From Roseiarcus sp963780825 (GTDB lineage: Bacteria > Pseudomonadota > Alphaproteobacteria > Rhizobiales > Beijerinckiaceae), in assembly GCA_963780825.1 (NCBI GenBank), contig CAWADL010000003.1:349729-413728 (forward strand): a stretch of 64,000 bases of DNA, in the 5' to 3' direction. Below are positions 1 through 9,129 of the stretch, one piece after another. Each line of letters opens with the position of its first letter. Position 1 is the first letter of the stretch. A program made the position numbers and the translations under genes. The notes beneath the pieces are model-generated. The model searched no databases. It was not told the DNA's origin and saw only the letters and a list, made by a program, of their open reading frames with translations.

Positions 1-354
1 GAGCCGGTCGCGTCGCTCGCCGATTGAAAACTCCAGCGCCGCTTGGTCAGCATTGGCCTTGTTGAGCCGCGTCGTCGCTTCCGCGCGGTCAGATTCGGTC
101 TTTTGGATCTTCGCGGTTGTCTCCACGAGCGCTTGATTGAGCCTCGCACGGTCGAGCTTGATCGCCTCGACGTCCGCCTCGATCTTGCGCTGCTCCTCCT
201 CGGAGGCCTTCAGATTGGTTTCGACGCCGCGCAGCTCGATTTCCTTGGTGGCGCGGTCGGGCGCGGCGGTCTCCTGCGCGTGCGTCAGCGAAGCGCCAAT
301 TCCCGTAAGGAGCAGGACGACCAGAACAGGCGCGAGACGGGATCGAATTGGCAT
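1..354 (-). CDS. Murein hydrolase activator (EnvC/M23-like), N-terminal part, cut by window edge
   Basis: Reading the minus strand from the ATG at 354 gives an open frame of 118 codons that runs off the left edge. It starts with a signal peptide (SRLAPVLVVLLLTGIGASL, then THAQ as a likely cleavage region) followed by a long charged coiled coil (EEEQRKIEADVEAIKLDRAR). This layout and the position directly downstream of rlmH match periplasmic EnvC-type activators, which regulate amidases during septum splitting. The M23 domain itself would lie outside the window, so the family call rests on the coiled coil and on gene order. Two in-frame ATGs at 366 and 369 are alternative starts; none has a strong ribosome binding site. 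Confidence 0.7.
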   Translation of the reverse strand, partial: MPIRSRLAPVLVVLLLTGIGASLTHAQETAAPDRATKEIELRGVETNLKASEEEQRKIEADVEAIKLDRARLNQALVETTAKIQKTESDRAEATTRLNKANADQAALEFSIGERRDRL

Positions 355-399
355 CAAATGAGGCATCATCGCAGAAACGCGACCAAATTGCGCCCGAGG

Positions 400-883
400 T
401 CAGGCGCGATGATAGGGGTGGCCGGCCAAAATAGTCAGGCAACGATATAGCTGCTCAGCCGCCATAACCCGGACGAGCTGGTGCGGCCAAGTCATCGCCC
501 CGAAAGCGACGCTGGAGCGGGCGGTGCGCAAGATATCCGGCTGAAGCCCGTCCGGACCGCCGATCATCACGGTATATGAAGTCACGCCGCTGTCTCGCGC
601 GCGTGCAATCTCTTCGGCCCAGGCCGCGCTCGTCTTCGCGGCGCCGCGCTCGTCGAGCGCGCAAATCCAGGCGCCGCTGGGGCGTCGCCTCGATAAGCGA
701 CTTGCGTTCGGCCGCGCGCCGCTCGTCCACGCTACGAGCGCGAGACTCCTCGAATTCGCGAAACTGCGGACCGGTAATCCCAACCGACGGCCCTATAGCC
801 GCAGCGCGTTCAGCGTATCGATCGAAAAGCTCGCGCTCAGGTCCGGCCTTGAGACGGCCGACGCAAAGAACGCCGAGCTTCAC
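400..883 (-). pseudogene. rlmH: rlmH, 23S rRNA pseudouridine-1915 N3-methyltransferase, interrupted by one frameshift
   Basis: RlmH is a SPOUT methyltransferase that methylates pseudouridine 1915 of 23S rRNA in the assembled ribosome. The N-terminal part (KLGVLCVGRLKAGPERELF) starts at a GTG at 883. The C-terminal part, with the knotted SAM-site segment VMIGGPDGLQ and the ending RCLTILAGHPYHRA, is in another frame that stops at 400. Removing one base from the GGGG run at 679-682 joins them as IEATP-SGAWICALDERG, giving a normal length of about 160 residues. A homopolymer sequencing error is the likely cause. It lies 7 bases after rsfS on the same strand, the usual arrangement. Confidence 0.88.
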
Positions 884-890
884 GTCCCCG

Positions 891-1241
891 TCAGTTCGCC
901 AGCGGCTGCGACTCGGCCGGCCGGTCGGCGCTCCACAGCTTCTCCAGGTTGTAGAACTGGCGGATGTCGGGACGGAAAATGTGGATGATCGCATCGCCCG
1001 CGTCGAGCAGGACCCAATCGTTGACCGGCTGGCCCTCGACACGCGGCGCGCGCAGACCCGCATCGCGGCAGGCCCTGACGATCCGATCCGCGATCGCGCC
1101 GACATGGGTGCTTGAGCGCCCGGTCGCGACGATCATGAAATCAGCCAAGGTGGTGCGGCCAACGAGTTCGATGCCGACAATGTCCTCGGCTTTCGCGTCC
1201 TCAAGGCTAGTCATCACGATTTTGGCGAGGGGACTTTCCAA
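891..1241 (-). CDS. rsfS: Ribosomal silencing factor RsfS (Iojap family)
   Basis: This 116-residue protein belongs to the RsfS/Iojap family, which binds uL14 on the large ribosomal subunit and blocks subunit joining when nutrients are low. Family signatures are clear: ADFMIVATGRSSTHVGAIAD, then EGQPVNDWVLLDAGDAIIHI and IRQFYNLEKLW near the C-terminus. An internal ATG at 1214 is a possible shorter start, but 1241 keeps the N-terminal helix. rlmH follows after 7 bases, so the two are probably one transcript. Confidence 0.93.
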   Translation of the reverse strand: MESPLAKIVMTSLEDAKAEDIVGIELVGRTTLADFMIVATGRSSTHVGAIADRIVRACRDAGLRAPRVEGQPVNDWVLLDAGDAIIHIFRPDIRQFYNLEKLWSADRPAESQPLAN

Positions 1242-1448
1242 GGGCGACGGCGCTGGCGCGAGGGGAATCGGGGCTCCGCGTTTCGCTCGAGAGCGTTTCG
1301 GGGGGCGTGGGGACTCCTGCGTGAGGCTCAGCGGCGCATCCTTTCGTTCCGCGAGGGCGGTGAACCCAACATGATTCGAAGTTGCGCGGATTACAAGGTT
1401 CGCGAGGCCGCAAAGTGAATTTTTGGAGCGTCCGCGTCCACGCCGCCC

Positions 1449-1760
1449 TGTAGCCGCGGTCGCTGACCGCGGAGGTCGTGAGATCGCGACTTAGTTCAAG
1501 CGAGCGCCGATCACGGGGAGGCCGCGGTCAACGACCCATAGGCGCTAACTTATAGATTGCCGATTTATTTCAAAGACTTGATGTCATCCCCGCGAAAGCG
1601 GGGATCCAGGGCTGCCGCACGTCGTGTGGCCAACACGTTGAAGCGCACGTCGTGTGGCCCCTGGATCCCCGCTTTCGCGGGGATGACATGCTGGCAAGTT
1701 ATTCAATATTATCGGAAATTGCTCTAGGTTAGCGCCTATGGGTCAACGACCGCGGCTACA
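1449..1760. repeat. Three-level nested palindromic repeat
   Basis: Three inverted repeats sit one inside another. The outer arms (1449-1468 and 1741-1760) start with TGTAGCCGCGGTC and end with GACCGCGGCTACA. The middle arms (about 1533-1549 and 1728-1744) read GACCCATAGGCGCTAAC and its complement. The inner arms (1581-1610 and 1660-1689) are a perfect 30-base pair containing TCATCCCCGCGAAAGCGGGG. The element ends directly at the cupin stop codon. The outer type recurs at 19195, 20787 and, inside a gene, at 58613. I see no gene between 1242 and 1448. Confidence 0.9.
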
Positions 1761-2175
1761 TCAGCCGCTCGTCGCATCCCACGGACCGGCAACGGAAAAC
1801 GCCTCATCCGGCCCCGGCCATGGCGGCATGGTGACAGCCACAAAGCTCAGCGCCGCCCCGGCGCCGGCGCGAAACTGAAACTCCGTCCCGAGCGGAATGG
1901 TCAAAGACACACCGGGCTGCACGTCAACGATGCTCGCCTCGCCCCGATACTTCCGCCACACCTCGCCTTCTCCGGCGACGAAATACCAGATCTCCTCGAC
2001 AGACCGATGCGATACGGCGGCCGAAGTCGCTCCGGCAGACAAAGTGAAATGCGCGAAACTGCCGCCCGGCAAGCGACGCCAGCAGCCGCACCTCGCTCCC
2101 GTCAGGCGCGAGTGCGTCAGGCTCAGCGCCCAGCGTTTTGCTTTGCAGCGGCCTTAGCTCGTTTTCGCTGCTCAT
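1761..2175 (-). pseudogene. Small cupin-domain protein, one frameshift
   Basis: The frame from the ATG at 2175 (MSSENELRPLQ) reaches RLLASL and then loses phase. The rest of the cupin (PGGSFAHFTLSAGATSAA, HRSVEEIWYFVAGEGEVW, then PLGTEFQFRAGAG) continues in the next frame to a stop at 1761. Dropping one of the two A bases at 2071-2072 restores a single protein of about 137 residues. The conserved beta-barrel motifs show a single-domain cupin, but the substrate cannot be told. Its stop codon touches a nested palindromic repeat. Confidence 0.75.
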
Positions 2176-2229
2176 ATCCACCGCCCCCGCAACCACGGGA
2201 GCGAATTTGCAGCGGCCTCCGCCGGGTGT

Positions 2230-2616
2230 CTACGCCCTATCGACCGACCACGGTCCAGGTCCCGCCGCAGCTAGATAGAGAAACACGAAACAGTACAGAA
2301 GCGCCGGCTCGCCCATATTGAGCGCGGGAAAAAAGCTGTGCGGGAAGTGAGCCAGGAAATAGCCGACCGCCATGAAACCCGAAAGCACGAAGGCGGCGAC
2401 CCGCGTCAGCAAACCGACGGTGACAAGCGCGCCGCCAATCAGTTCGATCAGGCCGGTGAAATAAAGCATACCCGCCGGCATCTGGTCGAGACCTGGCAGA
2501 TGCGGGAAGCCGAGCAGCTTTCCGGTCCCGTGCTCGAGAAACGATAGGCCCGCCATGATGCGAAGCACCGAAAGCAGCATAGGCGCAAAGCGCGCGGGAA
2601 TAATCCCGAAGTTCAT
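2230..2616 (-). CDS. DoxX family integral membrane protein
   Basis: The 128-residue product has four hydrophobic segments, with LLSVLRIMAGLSFLEHGTGK at the first and AGMLYFTGLIELIGGALVTV in the second, as in DoxX/YphA-type proteins. The family is linked to thiol and redox homeostasis or quinone-related electron transfer, but the precise role is unknown. The ATG at 2616 was chosen because the family motif begins soon after; the longer upstream frame overlaps the nitroreductase gene. The nitroreductase 58 bases upstream is co-oriented and probably co-transcribed. Confidence 0.88.
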   Translation of the reverse strand: MNFGIIPARFAPMLLSVLRIMAGLSFLEHGTGKLLGFPHLPGLDQMPAGMLYFTGLIELIGGALVTVGLLTRVAAFVLSGFMAVGYFLAHFPHSFFPALNMGEPALLYCFVFLYLAAAGPGPWSVDRA

Positions 2617-2674
2617 ATAAAGCCCCTGTTGTCGAGTTGCCGCCGCGCCGAAGCGCGGCGCGGTCTCGTTTGTT

Positions 2675-3283
2675 TTAAAGGATCTTCGCGATCTGATCGA
2701 AATCGAAGCGCGGGCTGCGCGGGAACAACTTCGAATGGTCGCCGTAGCCGATGTTGATGACAACATTCGACTTCACATGACCTTCAGGGAAAAACGCCGC
2801 GTCGACCGCCGCATTGTCGAACCCGGTCATCGGCCCGGTATCGAGCCCGACCGCGCGAAGCGCGATGATCAGATACGCGACCTGCAGCGTGCCGTTCTGG
2901 AAGGCGGCGCGCTTGGCGAAAGCCTCGTTGCCCGAGAACCAGGCTTTGGCGTCGGCGTGCGGAAACAGGAACGGCAGATGCTCGTAAAACTTCTCGTCGT
3001 AGGCGACGATCGCGTTCACGGGCGCCTCTAGGGTCTTGGCGCGATTGCCTTCGCCCATCGCCGGCGCAAGCTTCGCCCTGGCTTCCGCGGACTTCAGGAA
3101 AACGATGCGCATCGGAGATTGATTGGCGCTGGTCGGGCCGATCTTGGCAATGTCGACCGCCTTCTTGAGCAGTTCGTCCGAAACCTCACGGTCTAGAAAA
3201 CCGTTGTGGGTGCGAGCCTCGGTAAAGATTTGCGCCAATGCGGCGCCGTCGACCGTCTTAGCTTCGTGGACATGCGCGTTCAT
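2675..3283 (-). CDS. rutE: Nitroreductase family protein, malonic semialdehyde reductase (RutE)-like
   Basis: The 202-residue protein resembles RutE along its whole length: FTEARTHNGFLDREVSDELL, IGPTSANQSPMRIVF, YEHLPFLFPHADAKAWFSGN, VGLDTGPMTGFDNAAVDAAF and VINIGYGDHSKLFPRSPRF. RutE reduces malonic semialdehyde in pyrimidine degradation and uses FMN. No other rut genes are nearby, so here it may act as a general NAD(P)H-dependent reductase. It is divergent from a LysR gene 104 bases away, which is the likely regulator. Confidence 0.85.
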   Translation of the reverse strand: MNAHVHEAKTVDGAALAQIFTEARTHNGFLDREVSDELLKKAVDIAKIGPTSANQSPMRIVFLKSAEARAKLAPAMGEGNRAKTLEAPVNAIVAYDEKFYEHLPFLFPHADAKAWFSGNEAFAKRAAFQNGTLQVAYLIIALRAVGLDTGPMTGFDNAAVDAAFFPEGHVKSNVVINIGYGDHSKLFPRSPRFDFDQIAKIL

Positions 3284-3362
3284 GGAGAGCCTCGTTTCGC
3301 TGCGGTGCGATGCCGCAGGACATGGCTTTGTCCGATCATCTTTGCAATCGACAAAAATGTGT

Positions 3363-3386
3363 TATCATCCATCGGCGCAGGTGATA
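3363..3386. promoter_or_regulatory. Putative LysR-type operator between rutE-like and LysR genes
   Basis: TATCA (3363-3367) and TGATA (3382-3386) form an inverted repeat with a 14-base spacer, ending 1 base before the LysR start codon at 3388 in the divergent promoter region. LysR regulators commonly bind dyads of this kind next to their own gene. The assignment is by position and symmetry only. Confidence 0.45.
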
Positions 3387-3387
3387 G

Positions 3388-4320
3388 ATGATCGATCCAC
3401 TGACCCTCGACCAGATGCGTGTGCTCGTCGCCGTCGCGGAAACCGGCAGTTTTTCGGCCGCGGCGCGAAAATTGGGACGTGTGCAATCGGCGATCAGCCA
3501 GGCGGTCCAGACCATGGAGACCGCCATGCAGCTCCGCCTGTTCGATCGCTCGCACAAGACGCCCTCGCTCACCGACACCGGCGCCGCCGTTTTGGAGGAC
3601 GCCCGAGCGGTGCTCATGCGCATTCAGACGATGCAGGCGCGGGCGCGCGCCATCCGCGACGATCTCGAGCCGGAGCTGACGCTCGCGGTCGACGCCACCT
3701 TTCCGATGCCGTTGCTGATGAAAAGCCTGGAGGCGTTGCGCGAAGCGTTTCCGATGCTGCCGGCGACGCTGTTCACCGAAGCGCTCGGCGGCGCGTTGGA
3801 AACTTTGCTGAGCGGCGCGGCGCGGATGGCGATCTATCCGATTCACGGGGGGCCGGGACCCGAAGTGACGGCCGAGTTCCTTGCCCGCGTGGCGCTCGCC
3901 CCGGTGGTGGCGGCGGATCACCCGCTGGCTGGCCTCAACCATCCCGCGACCCGAGAAGATCTGGAGGCGCACATCCAGCTCGTGCTGACCGGCCGCAACG
4001 CCTACGCCCAGTCGGTGCGCGGCGGAATCGTCAGCCCGCACATCTGGCGCTTCGCCGATCTGGCGACCCGGCTCGAATTCCTGCTGGCTGGCTTTGGCTG
4101 GTGCAACATGCCGCTGCACCTGGTTCAGGACCATATCGCCGCCGGTCGGCTGAAGCGGCTGGAGTTGATGCACGCCGAGCCGCCGCCGGAATTCCCGCTC
4201 TACGTCGTCAACCTGCGCGAACGCCCGCTCGGCCGCGCCGGCCGCTGGCTGGTGGCCGATTTGCGCGAACGGCTGAAAGGCTGCCCGACCGCATTCCAGT
4301 CCGCGCTGGCCGCGGAGTAG
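3388..4320 (+). CDS. LysR family transcriptional regulator
   Basis: The 310-residue protein has an N-terminal winged helix-turn-helix (LDQMRVLVAVAETGSFSAAA, RVQSAISQAVQTMETAMQLR, LFDRSHKTPSLTDTGAAVL) followed by a periplasmic-binding-protein-like effector domain from about residue 90. The start at 3388 places the recognition helix at the usual distance. It is divergent from the rutE-like/doxX pair and probably controls it. The effector is unknown. Confidence 0.92.
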   Translation: MIDPLTLDQMRVLVAVAETGSFSAAARKLGRVQSAISQAVQTMETAMQLRLFDRSHKTPSLTDTGAAVLEDARAVLMRIQTMQARARAIRDDLEPELTLAVDATFPMPLLMKSLEALREAFPMLPATLFTEALGGALETLLSGAARMAIYPIHGGPGPEVTAEFLARVALAPVVAADHPLAGLNHPATREDLEAHIQLVLTGRNAYAQSVRGGIVSPHIWRFADLATRLEFLLAGFGWCNMPLHLVQDHIAAGRLKRLELMHAEPPPEFPLYVVNLRERPLGRAGRWLVADLRERLKGCPTAFQSALAAE

Positions 4321-4455
4321 GCGCCCGTCTGGGCAGCGCGGCGCCTGTGAATGGCGCGCCCGCCTTGATTGCATCACCGGCCGCGCGCGACGCATGCTGC
4401 CGCAAAGGCGCTCCGGTGATTCGTGGTGGCGCCCCGGATCGCAGGGAGTTTCTGC

Positions 4456-7235
4456 ATGGCTAAAGACCCGGTCGCTACGCCGAGGAAACAGCGGCGCAAG
4501 GGCAAAGCCAAAGCCGTTCTCGATAAGAAGCCCGTTCAGGGTTGGAACACCAGCGACGAGGACGAACTCGCGATCCGGCGATGGCGCGGCGTTACAGAGG
4601 TGCTGGAGGCGATCGCGCTCGACCCCGAGCGCGGTTTCTTCGGCGATTTTCGAGTGCGTTCGTCGAGCGGCGGCGCCTACGAGGTCGAAATACGCGACCT
4701 CGCCAAGCCCGCCAATTCCTGCGGCTGCATCGATCATCGCACCAACAGGCTCGGGACGTGCAAACATATCGAAGGCGCGCTGGCGGCGATCGAACGGGGC
4801 AAGAAACGTGCGTTCCACGCCGCCGCCGCAATCGGCAGCCCCCGCGCGGAAGTGTTTCTCGACCGGCGCGGCGAAGCCTGCCCTCGCCTGCGATTGTCGG
4901 CGGAGACGCCCGAGGCGGTGCGCGCTTGGCTCCAGCCCTGGATCACGGAAACCGGCGTGCTCGTCGAAGACCCCGCCGCCATCGAGGCCCTCGTCGCCGC
5001 CGTCGCTCAAGCCCCGGAAGACGTGCGCGCGCATCTTCGTGTGTCCCGCCATTTCGGGCCGTGGATCGCGCGAGCGCGCCGCGCCCGCGCGCGCCTGGAA
5101 GCGGCGACCGCCTTCGAGACCGATGTCGCGGCGGGGCTTGCGACGTTCGACCTCCTGAAATTCCCGCTGCTGCCCTATCAGCGCAGCGGCGCGATGCATC
5201 TGGCCTTCGGCGAGCGGGCGCTGCTCGCCGACGAAATGGGCCTCGGCAAGACGATCCAGGCGATCGGCGCCTGCGAACTGCTCGCCCGGCGCAAGGGTGT
5301 TACGCGCGTGCTGGTGGTGTGCCCGGCCTCGCTGAAAGGCGAGTGGGACGAGCAGATCGCCAAATTCTGCGACCGCGACGCGGAACGTCGTCTTCGGCCC
5401 GCGCGCCGAGCGGCTCGCGGCTTATCGACGCGCCGGCCTTCTTCACCATCGTCAACTATGAGCAGGTCGCGAGCGACGTCGAGGAGATCAACGCTCGGCT
5501 CCAGCCCGAAATCGTCGTGCTCGACGAAGTCGCAGCGCATCAAGAATTGGCGCACCAAGACCGCGCGGCAGGTGAAGACCCTGAAATCCCCCTACGCGTT
5601 CGTGCTGACCGGGACGCCACTGGAAAACCGCATCGACGATCTCTATTCGATCGTCCAATACCTCGATCCGGAGCTGCTCGGCCCACTGTTCCGCTTCAAC
5701 CGCGACTTCTACGAACTCGACGATCGCGGGCGGCCGGTCAACTACAAGAACCTGTCTGATCTCAGCGCCCGCGTCGCGTCAGTCATGCTGCGGCGGCGCA
5801 AGCGCGATGTCGAGAACGAGTTGCCCGGCCGCACGGTGAAGACTTATTTCGTCGCCATGGCGCCAGAGCAGGCCGCGCGCTACGGCGACTACGCGCAGAT
5901 GGCGATGCGGTTGATCGTCATTGCGCAGCGGCGTCCGCTCCGTCAGGAGGAATTCGACCGGCTCCAACAATATCTGGCCTGCATGCGAATGGTATGCGAC
6001 ACGCCGGCCATCCTCGATCCCGAATGCCGCATCTGCCCAAAACTCGAGGAACTCGAAGGCGTGCTGGGCGATCTGCTGGAAGACCCCGAGCGCAAGATCA
6101 TCATATTCTCGGAATGGGAGCGGATGCTGCAGCTCGTTCGCGAACTCGTCGCGAAATGGGCGTGGAGGCCGCCTGGCACACCGGGTCCGTGCCCCAGGAC
6201 CGCCGCCGCGCCGAAATCCACCGTTTCAAAAACGACCCCGCGTGCCGGCTTTTTCTCTCCACCGACAGCGGCGCGACAGGCTTGAACCTGCAAGTCGCGA
6301 GCGCCGTCATCAACGTCGATCTGCCCTGGAATCCCGCGCGCTATGAGCAGCGCATCGCGCGCGCGTGGCGCAAGAATCAAACTCGCTCGGTGGCGGTGAT
6401 CAATTTCGTCGCCGAAGGAACGATCGAACACAACATTCTGCATCTTCTCGGCCAGAAACAGGCGCTCGCCGACGGGGTGCTCGACGGAACGGGCGATCTC
6501 TCTGCGATCGGGATGCCGAATGGCCGCGCCGCCTTGATCGAGCGGATGAGCGCGATGATGGCCGAGAAGGCGCCCGCCGCGCCGCGGCTGGTCAGCGCGT
6601 CGGAGGCGTTCCTGGAAACGCTGCTGGAGAAGTTCCCCGACCGCGTGCTGCTGGTGGAGGAGAGCCCGCTGCCTGACGGACGCGCGAAACTGATGGTCGT
6701 CGTTGGCGATCCGGCGGCCCGAAGCTTCGCGCTAGCCGGCGCGGCGGGCGTTGTGGTCGAGGCGCTCGATCTGGAGACATGGCGGGCGATGCAGCGGCTC
6801 GTTTCGTCGGGGCTTCTGCGCTTCGCCGAGGAGCGCGTCGAGTTGCACCGCTCGCCGGAGTTGCCTCGCGAGCCCGCCGAAACAGAGACGCCCGACCGGG
6901 CGCGGGCGTCGGTCGTCGAAGCCGAGCGCGCGATGCGTATGGCCGACGCCCTGGCCAAGGGCGGCTGTCCCGAAGAGGCCCCGCCGCTGCTGGCGAAGGC
7001 TTTGCGCGCGACCGCACGCGCTCTGTTGGCCGCGCGGGGCGAGCCAGCGCCGGAAACGCCCGCGGACTCGGATTTGCGACGCCTCGTTGAAGCCGGAGCA
7101 CTGCCGCCGGAGGCGCTCAGCCTGATCGAGGCCGCGAAGGCGCCGTCGACCGACGTTACGCCTTTGTTCGCCGCCGCGAACCGTGTGCTCTCCGCCGTTC
7201 GCCGGAATGAGCCGCGGATGATGGCGGCGGAGTGA
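4456..7235 (+). pseudogene. SWIM zinc-finger SNF2-type helicase, several frameshifts
   Basis: The pieces make one DEAD/SNF2 ATPase of about 925 residues. In order: a SWIM zinc finger (CGCIDHRTNRLGTCKH, about residues 88-103), Walker A motif (LLADEMGLGKTIQAIG), a DExx box region (PEIVVLDEV), motif III (YAFVLTGTPLENR), and helicase C motifs (LFLSTDSGATGLNLQ and QRIARAWRKNQT) before a poorly conserved C-terminus. Phase changes occur near 5385, 5425, 5535 and 6156; the last is explained by one A missing from AAATGGG. The ATG at 4456 follows AGGGAG. Such proteins remodel DNA-protein complexes in bacteria; the exact role is unknown. Confidence 0.85.
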
Positions 7236-7255
7236 GCCACAAGTTGACCGATAGC

Positions 7256-7274
7256 GTGTCTACGATGTAGACAC
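7256..7274. promoter_or_regulatory. Perfect palindrome upstream of mazEF, probable autoregulatory operator
   Basis: GTGTCTAC-GAT-GTAGACAC is a perfect 8-base inverted repeat 27 bases before the mazE start. Type II antitoxins of the AbrB/MazE class bind such palindromes to repress their own operon, so this is the likely MazE-MazF binding site. Confidence 0.6.
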
Positions 7275-7301
7275 GGCCCTTGGTTATACGACGGGTCAGC
7301 C

Positions 7302-7544
7302 ATGCGAACGCTCATCAAGAAATGGGGCAATAGCGCCGCTGTGCGAATCCCCGCCTCGGTCATGTCGGACGCAGCCTTCCAGATCGATCAGTGCGTGGAA
7401 GTCCGTGAGGAAAGCGGCCAAATCGTTATCGAACCCGTCCGAACCCCGATTTATGATCTAGACGCGCTGATCGATGAATTGGACCCGTCGGAATTCCCGG
7501 AGGAGGCCGACTTTGGCCTGGCGCGGGGCAAAGAAACCTGGTGA
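7302..7544 (+). CDS. mazE: MazE-type antitoxin (AbrB/SpoVT fold)
   Basis: The 80-residue protein opens with the typical MazE segment RTLIKKWGNSAAVRIPASVM and a swapped-hairpin DNA-binding domain, followed by an acidic tail (DLDALIDELDPSEFPEEADF) that would wrap and block the toxin. It overlaps the toxin gene by 4 bases, which fits translational coupling. The antitoxin would also repress the operon through the palindrome at 7256-7274. Confidence 0.92.
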   Translation: MRTLIKKWGNSAAVRIPASVMSDAAFQIDQCVEVREESGQIVIEPVRTPIYDLDALIDELDPSEFPEEADFGLARGKETW

Positions 7545-7876
7545 CCGATGAGTATGCTCCGGACATAGGCGATATCGTTTGGCTCCATTTCGATCCGCAG
7601 TCGGGTCACGAGCAAGCGGGGCGGCGGCCCGCTCTGGTTTTGACTCCCGCGAGGTACAATCGCCGTCGCGGAATGATGATTTGCTGTCCGCTGACTACGA
7701 AGTTGAAAGCCTATCCATTTCAGACGATCATTGAGGGCGAGCCGCCAAGTGCCGCGCTGGTCGACCAAGTGAAGAGCTTGGACTGGCGGGCGCGAGGCGC
7801 AAAGCCCAAGGGGAAGGCCACAAATGCCGAGCTCGCCGAAGTGAGGGCAAAACTGAAAACTTTGCTGTCGCTTTGA
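7541..7876 (+). CDS. mazF: MazF-type endoribonuclease toxin
   Basis: The 111-residue toxin has the PemK/MazF barrel: DIGDIVWLHFDPQSGHEQAG, RRPALVLTPARYN, a core MICCPLTTKLK and ALVDQVKSLDWRARG with the conserved Asp-Gln-Val. MazF cleaves single-stranded RNA at short motifs to arrest growth. The start is a GTG overlapping the antitoxin stop. The gene looks intact, unlike many of its neighbours. Confidence 0.93.
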   Translation: MTDEYAPDIGDIVWLHFDPQSGHEQAGRRPALVLTPARYNRRRGMMICCPLTTKLKAYPFQTIIEGEPPSAALVDQVKSLDWRARGAKPKGKATNAELAEVRAKLKTLLSL

Positions 7877-8085
7877 CAGCAAGTTTCATGACCGCCTCTT
7901 TGTCCAATGAATCCAGGGACATTTTCCTGCACCCCTAGGCTCGAATCCCCCATCAGGGCCTAGACGAAGGGAAGCGCGAGACCTTATATTGAAGTCTGCC
8001 GAAGACGACCCAACGCGCGTATTCCGCCGCGCGCGGGTGGACGTATCGGTCAAGTTAAAACAGGGTAGGCGGCGCCTATTGGGAG

Positions 8086-8175
8086 ATGAACATGACGGAA
8101 TCCTGGTCCACCCCGGAAATCTGCGAAGTTAGCGTTGGCATGGAAGTCACCAGCTACTCCTCCGCCGAGATCTGA
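8086..8175 (+). CDS. pqqA: PqqA, precursor peptide of pyrroloquinoline quinone
   Basis: This 29-codon gene is just upstream of pqqB. Its product carries the Glu-x-x-x-Tyr motif (GMEVTSYSS) whose Glu and Tyr side chains are joined by PqqE to form the PQQ skeleton. GGGAG directly precedes the ATG at 8086; a second in-frame ATG lies at 8092. About 200 bases of non-coding DNA upstream should hold the promoter, but I see no clear boxes. Confidence 0.95.
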   Translation: MNMTESWSTPEICEVSVGMEVTSYSSAEI

Positions 8176-8217
8176 TCTTTCAGATTTCACGCGCGTAACG
8201 GCCTGGGTCGTCGGAAC

Positions 8218-9129
8218 GTGCGTTTTCTCGTTTTAGGTTCGGCGGCCGGGGGCGGCTTTCCCCAGTGGAATTGTCTGTGCCCGAACTGTCGTCTCGCATG
8301 GGAGCGCGATCCTCGCGCTGAGCGGCGCTCCCAAGCCAGTCTCGCCGTCAGCAAGGACGGCGACAGATGGGTCTTGCTCGGCGCAACGCCGGACTTGCGG
8401 CAGCAAATCATCGACGCGCCGGTGCTGCATCCGCGTCGCGCGCCGCGACATTCGCCGATCCATGGCGTGTTTCTTCCCAATGGCGATATCGACAATATCG
8501 CGGGCCTGCTCGTCATGCGTGAGATGCAGCCGTTCACCATTTGGGGCTCGGAAACGACGCTTGCCCAGGTGAAGGGCGGGGTGTTCGCCGTTGTGGACGA
8601 AAAGATAGCGCCGCGAATCGCAACGGCGCTGGACCAACCGCTCGATACCGGCCTCGGCTTTACTATCACGCCGTTTTCCGTCCCCGGCAAAACGCCGCTC
8701 TACCTGGAGCCCACGGACGACGCGGATCTGCAGCTTGGCGTCGAGGGCGAGACGACGGTCGGGCTCGAAATCGTCGGCGATGGCCGGCGGGCCTATTACA
8801 TCCCCTCCTGCGCCCGCGTCACCCCCGCGCTGCGCGACCGGCTGGAGGGCGCCGATTTGCTGTTCTTCGACGGCACGACCTTCGAGGACGACGAGATGAT
8901 TCGCGCCGGGCTGTCGCAGAAGACGGCTTGGCGCATGGGCCATTTGGCGATGAACGGCGAGCGCGGTTCGATAGAAGCGCTGGAGGGCGTGCGGATCGGG
9001 CGCAAAGTCTACATTCACATCAACAACTCGAACCCGGCGCTTTGCACGCATAGCGCCGAGCGAGCCCGCGTCGAGGCGTCGGGCTGGGAAGTCGCGCGCG
9101 ACGGCCTCGCCATCGAACTCGCGGCATGA
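8218..9129 (+). CDS. pqqB: PqqB, metallo-beta-lactamase-fold protein of PQQ synthesis
   Basis: The 303-residue protein starts at a GTG (RFLVLGSAAGGGFPQWNCLC) and contains HSPIHGVFLPNGDIDNIAGL, the PqqB form of the beta-lactamase metal site, plus a cysteine pair near the N-terminus. PqqB acts as an iron-dependent hydroxylase in PQQ formation. It overlaps pqqD by 4 bases, so the genes form one operon. Confidence 0.96.
   Translation: MRFLVLGSAAGGGFPQWNCLCPNCRLAWERDPRAERRSQASLAVSKDGDRWVLLGATPDLRQQIIDAPVLHPRRAPRHSPIHGVFLPNGDIDNIAGLLVMREMQPFTIWGSETTLAQVKGGVFAVVDEKIAPRIATALDQPLDTGLGFTITPFSVPGKTPLYLEPTDDADLQLGVEGETTVGLEIVGDGRRAYYIPSCARVTPALRDRLEGADLLFFDGTTFEDDEMIRAGLSQKTAWRMGHLAMNGERGSIEALEGVRIGRKVYIHINNSNPALCTHSAERARVEASGWEVARDGLAIELAA

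Noticed and set aside
3280..5199. Minus-strand frame of 639 codons
   Set aside because: It is antisense to the LysR and helicase genes, rich in Arg/Gly/Ala, with no family motifs: a high-GC shadow frame.
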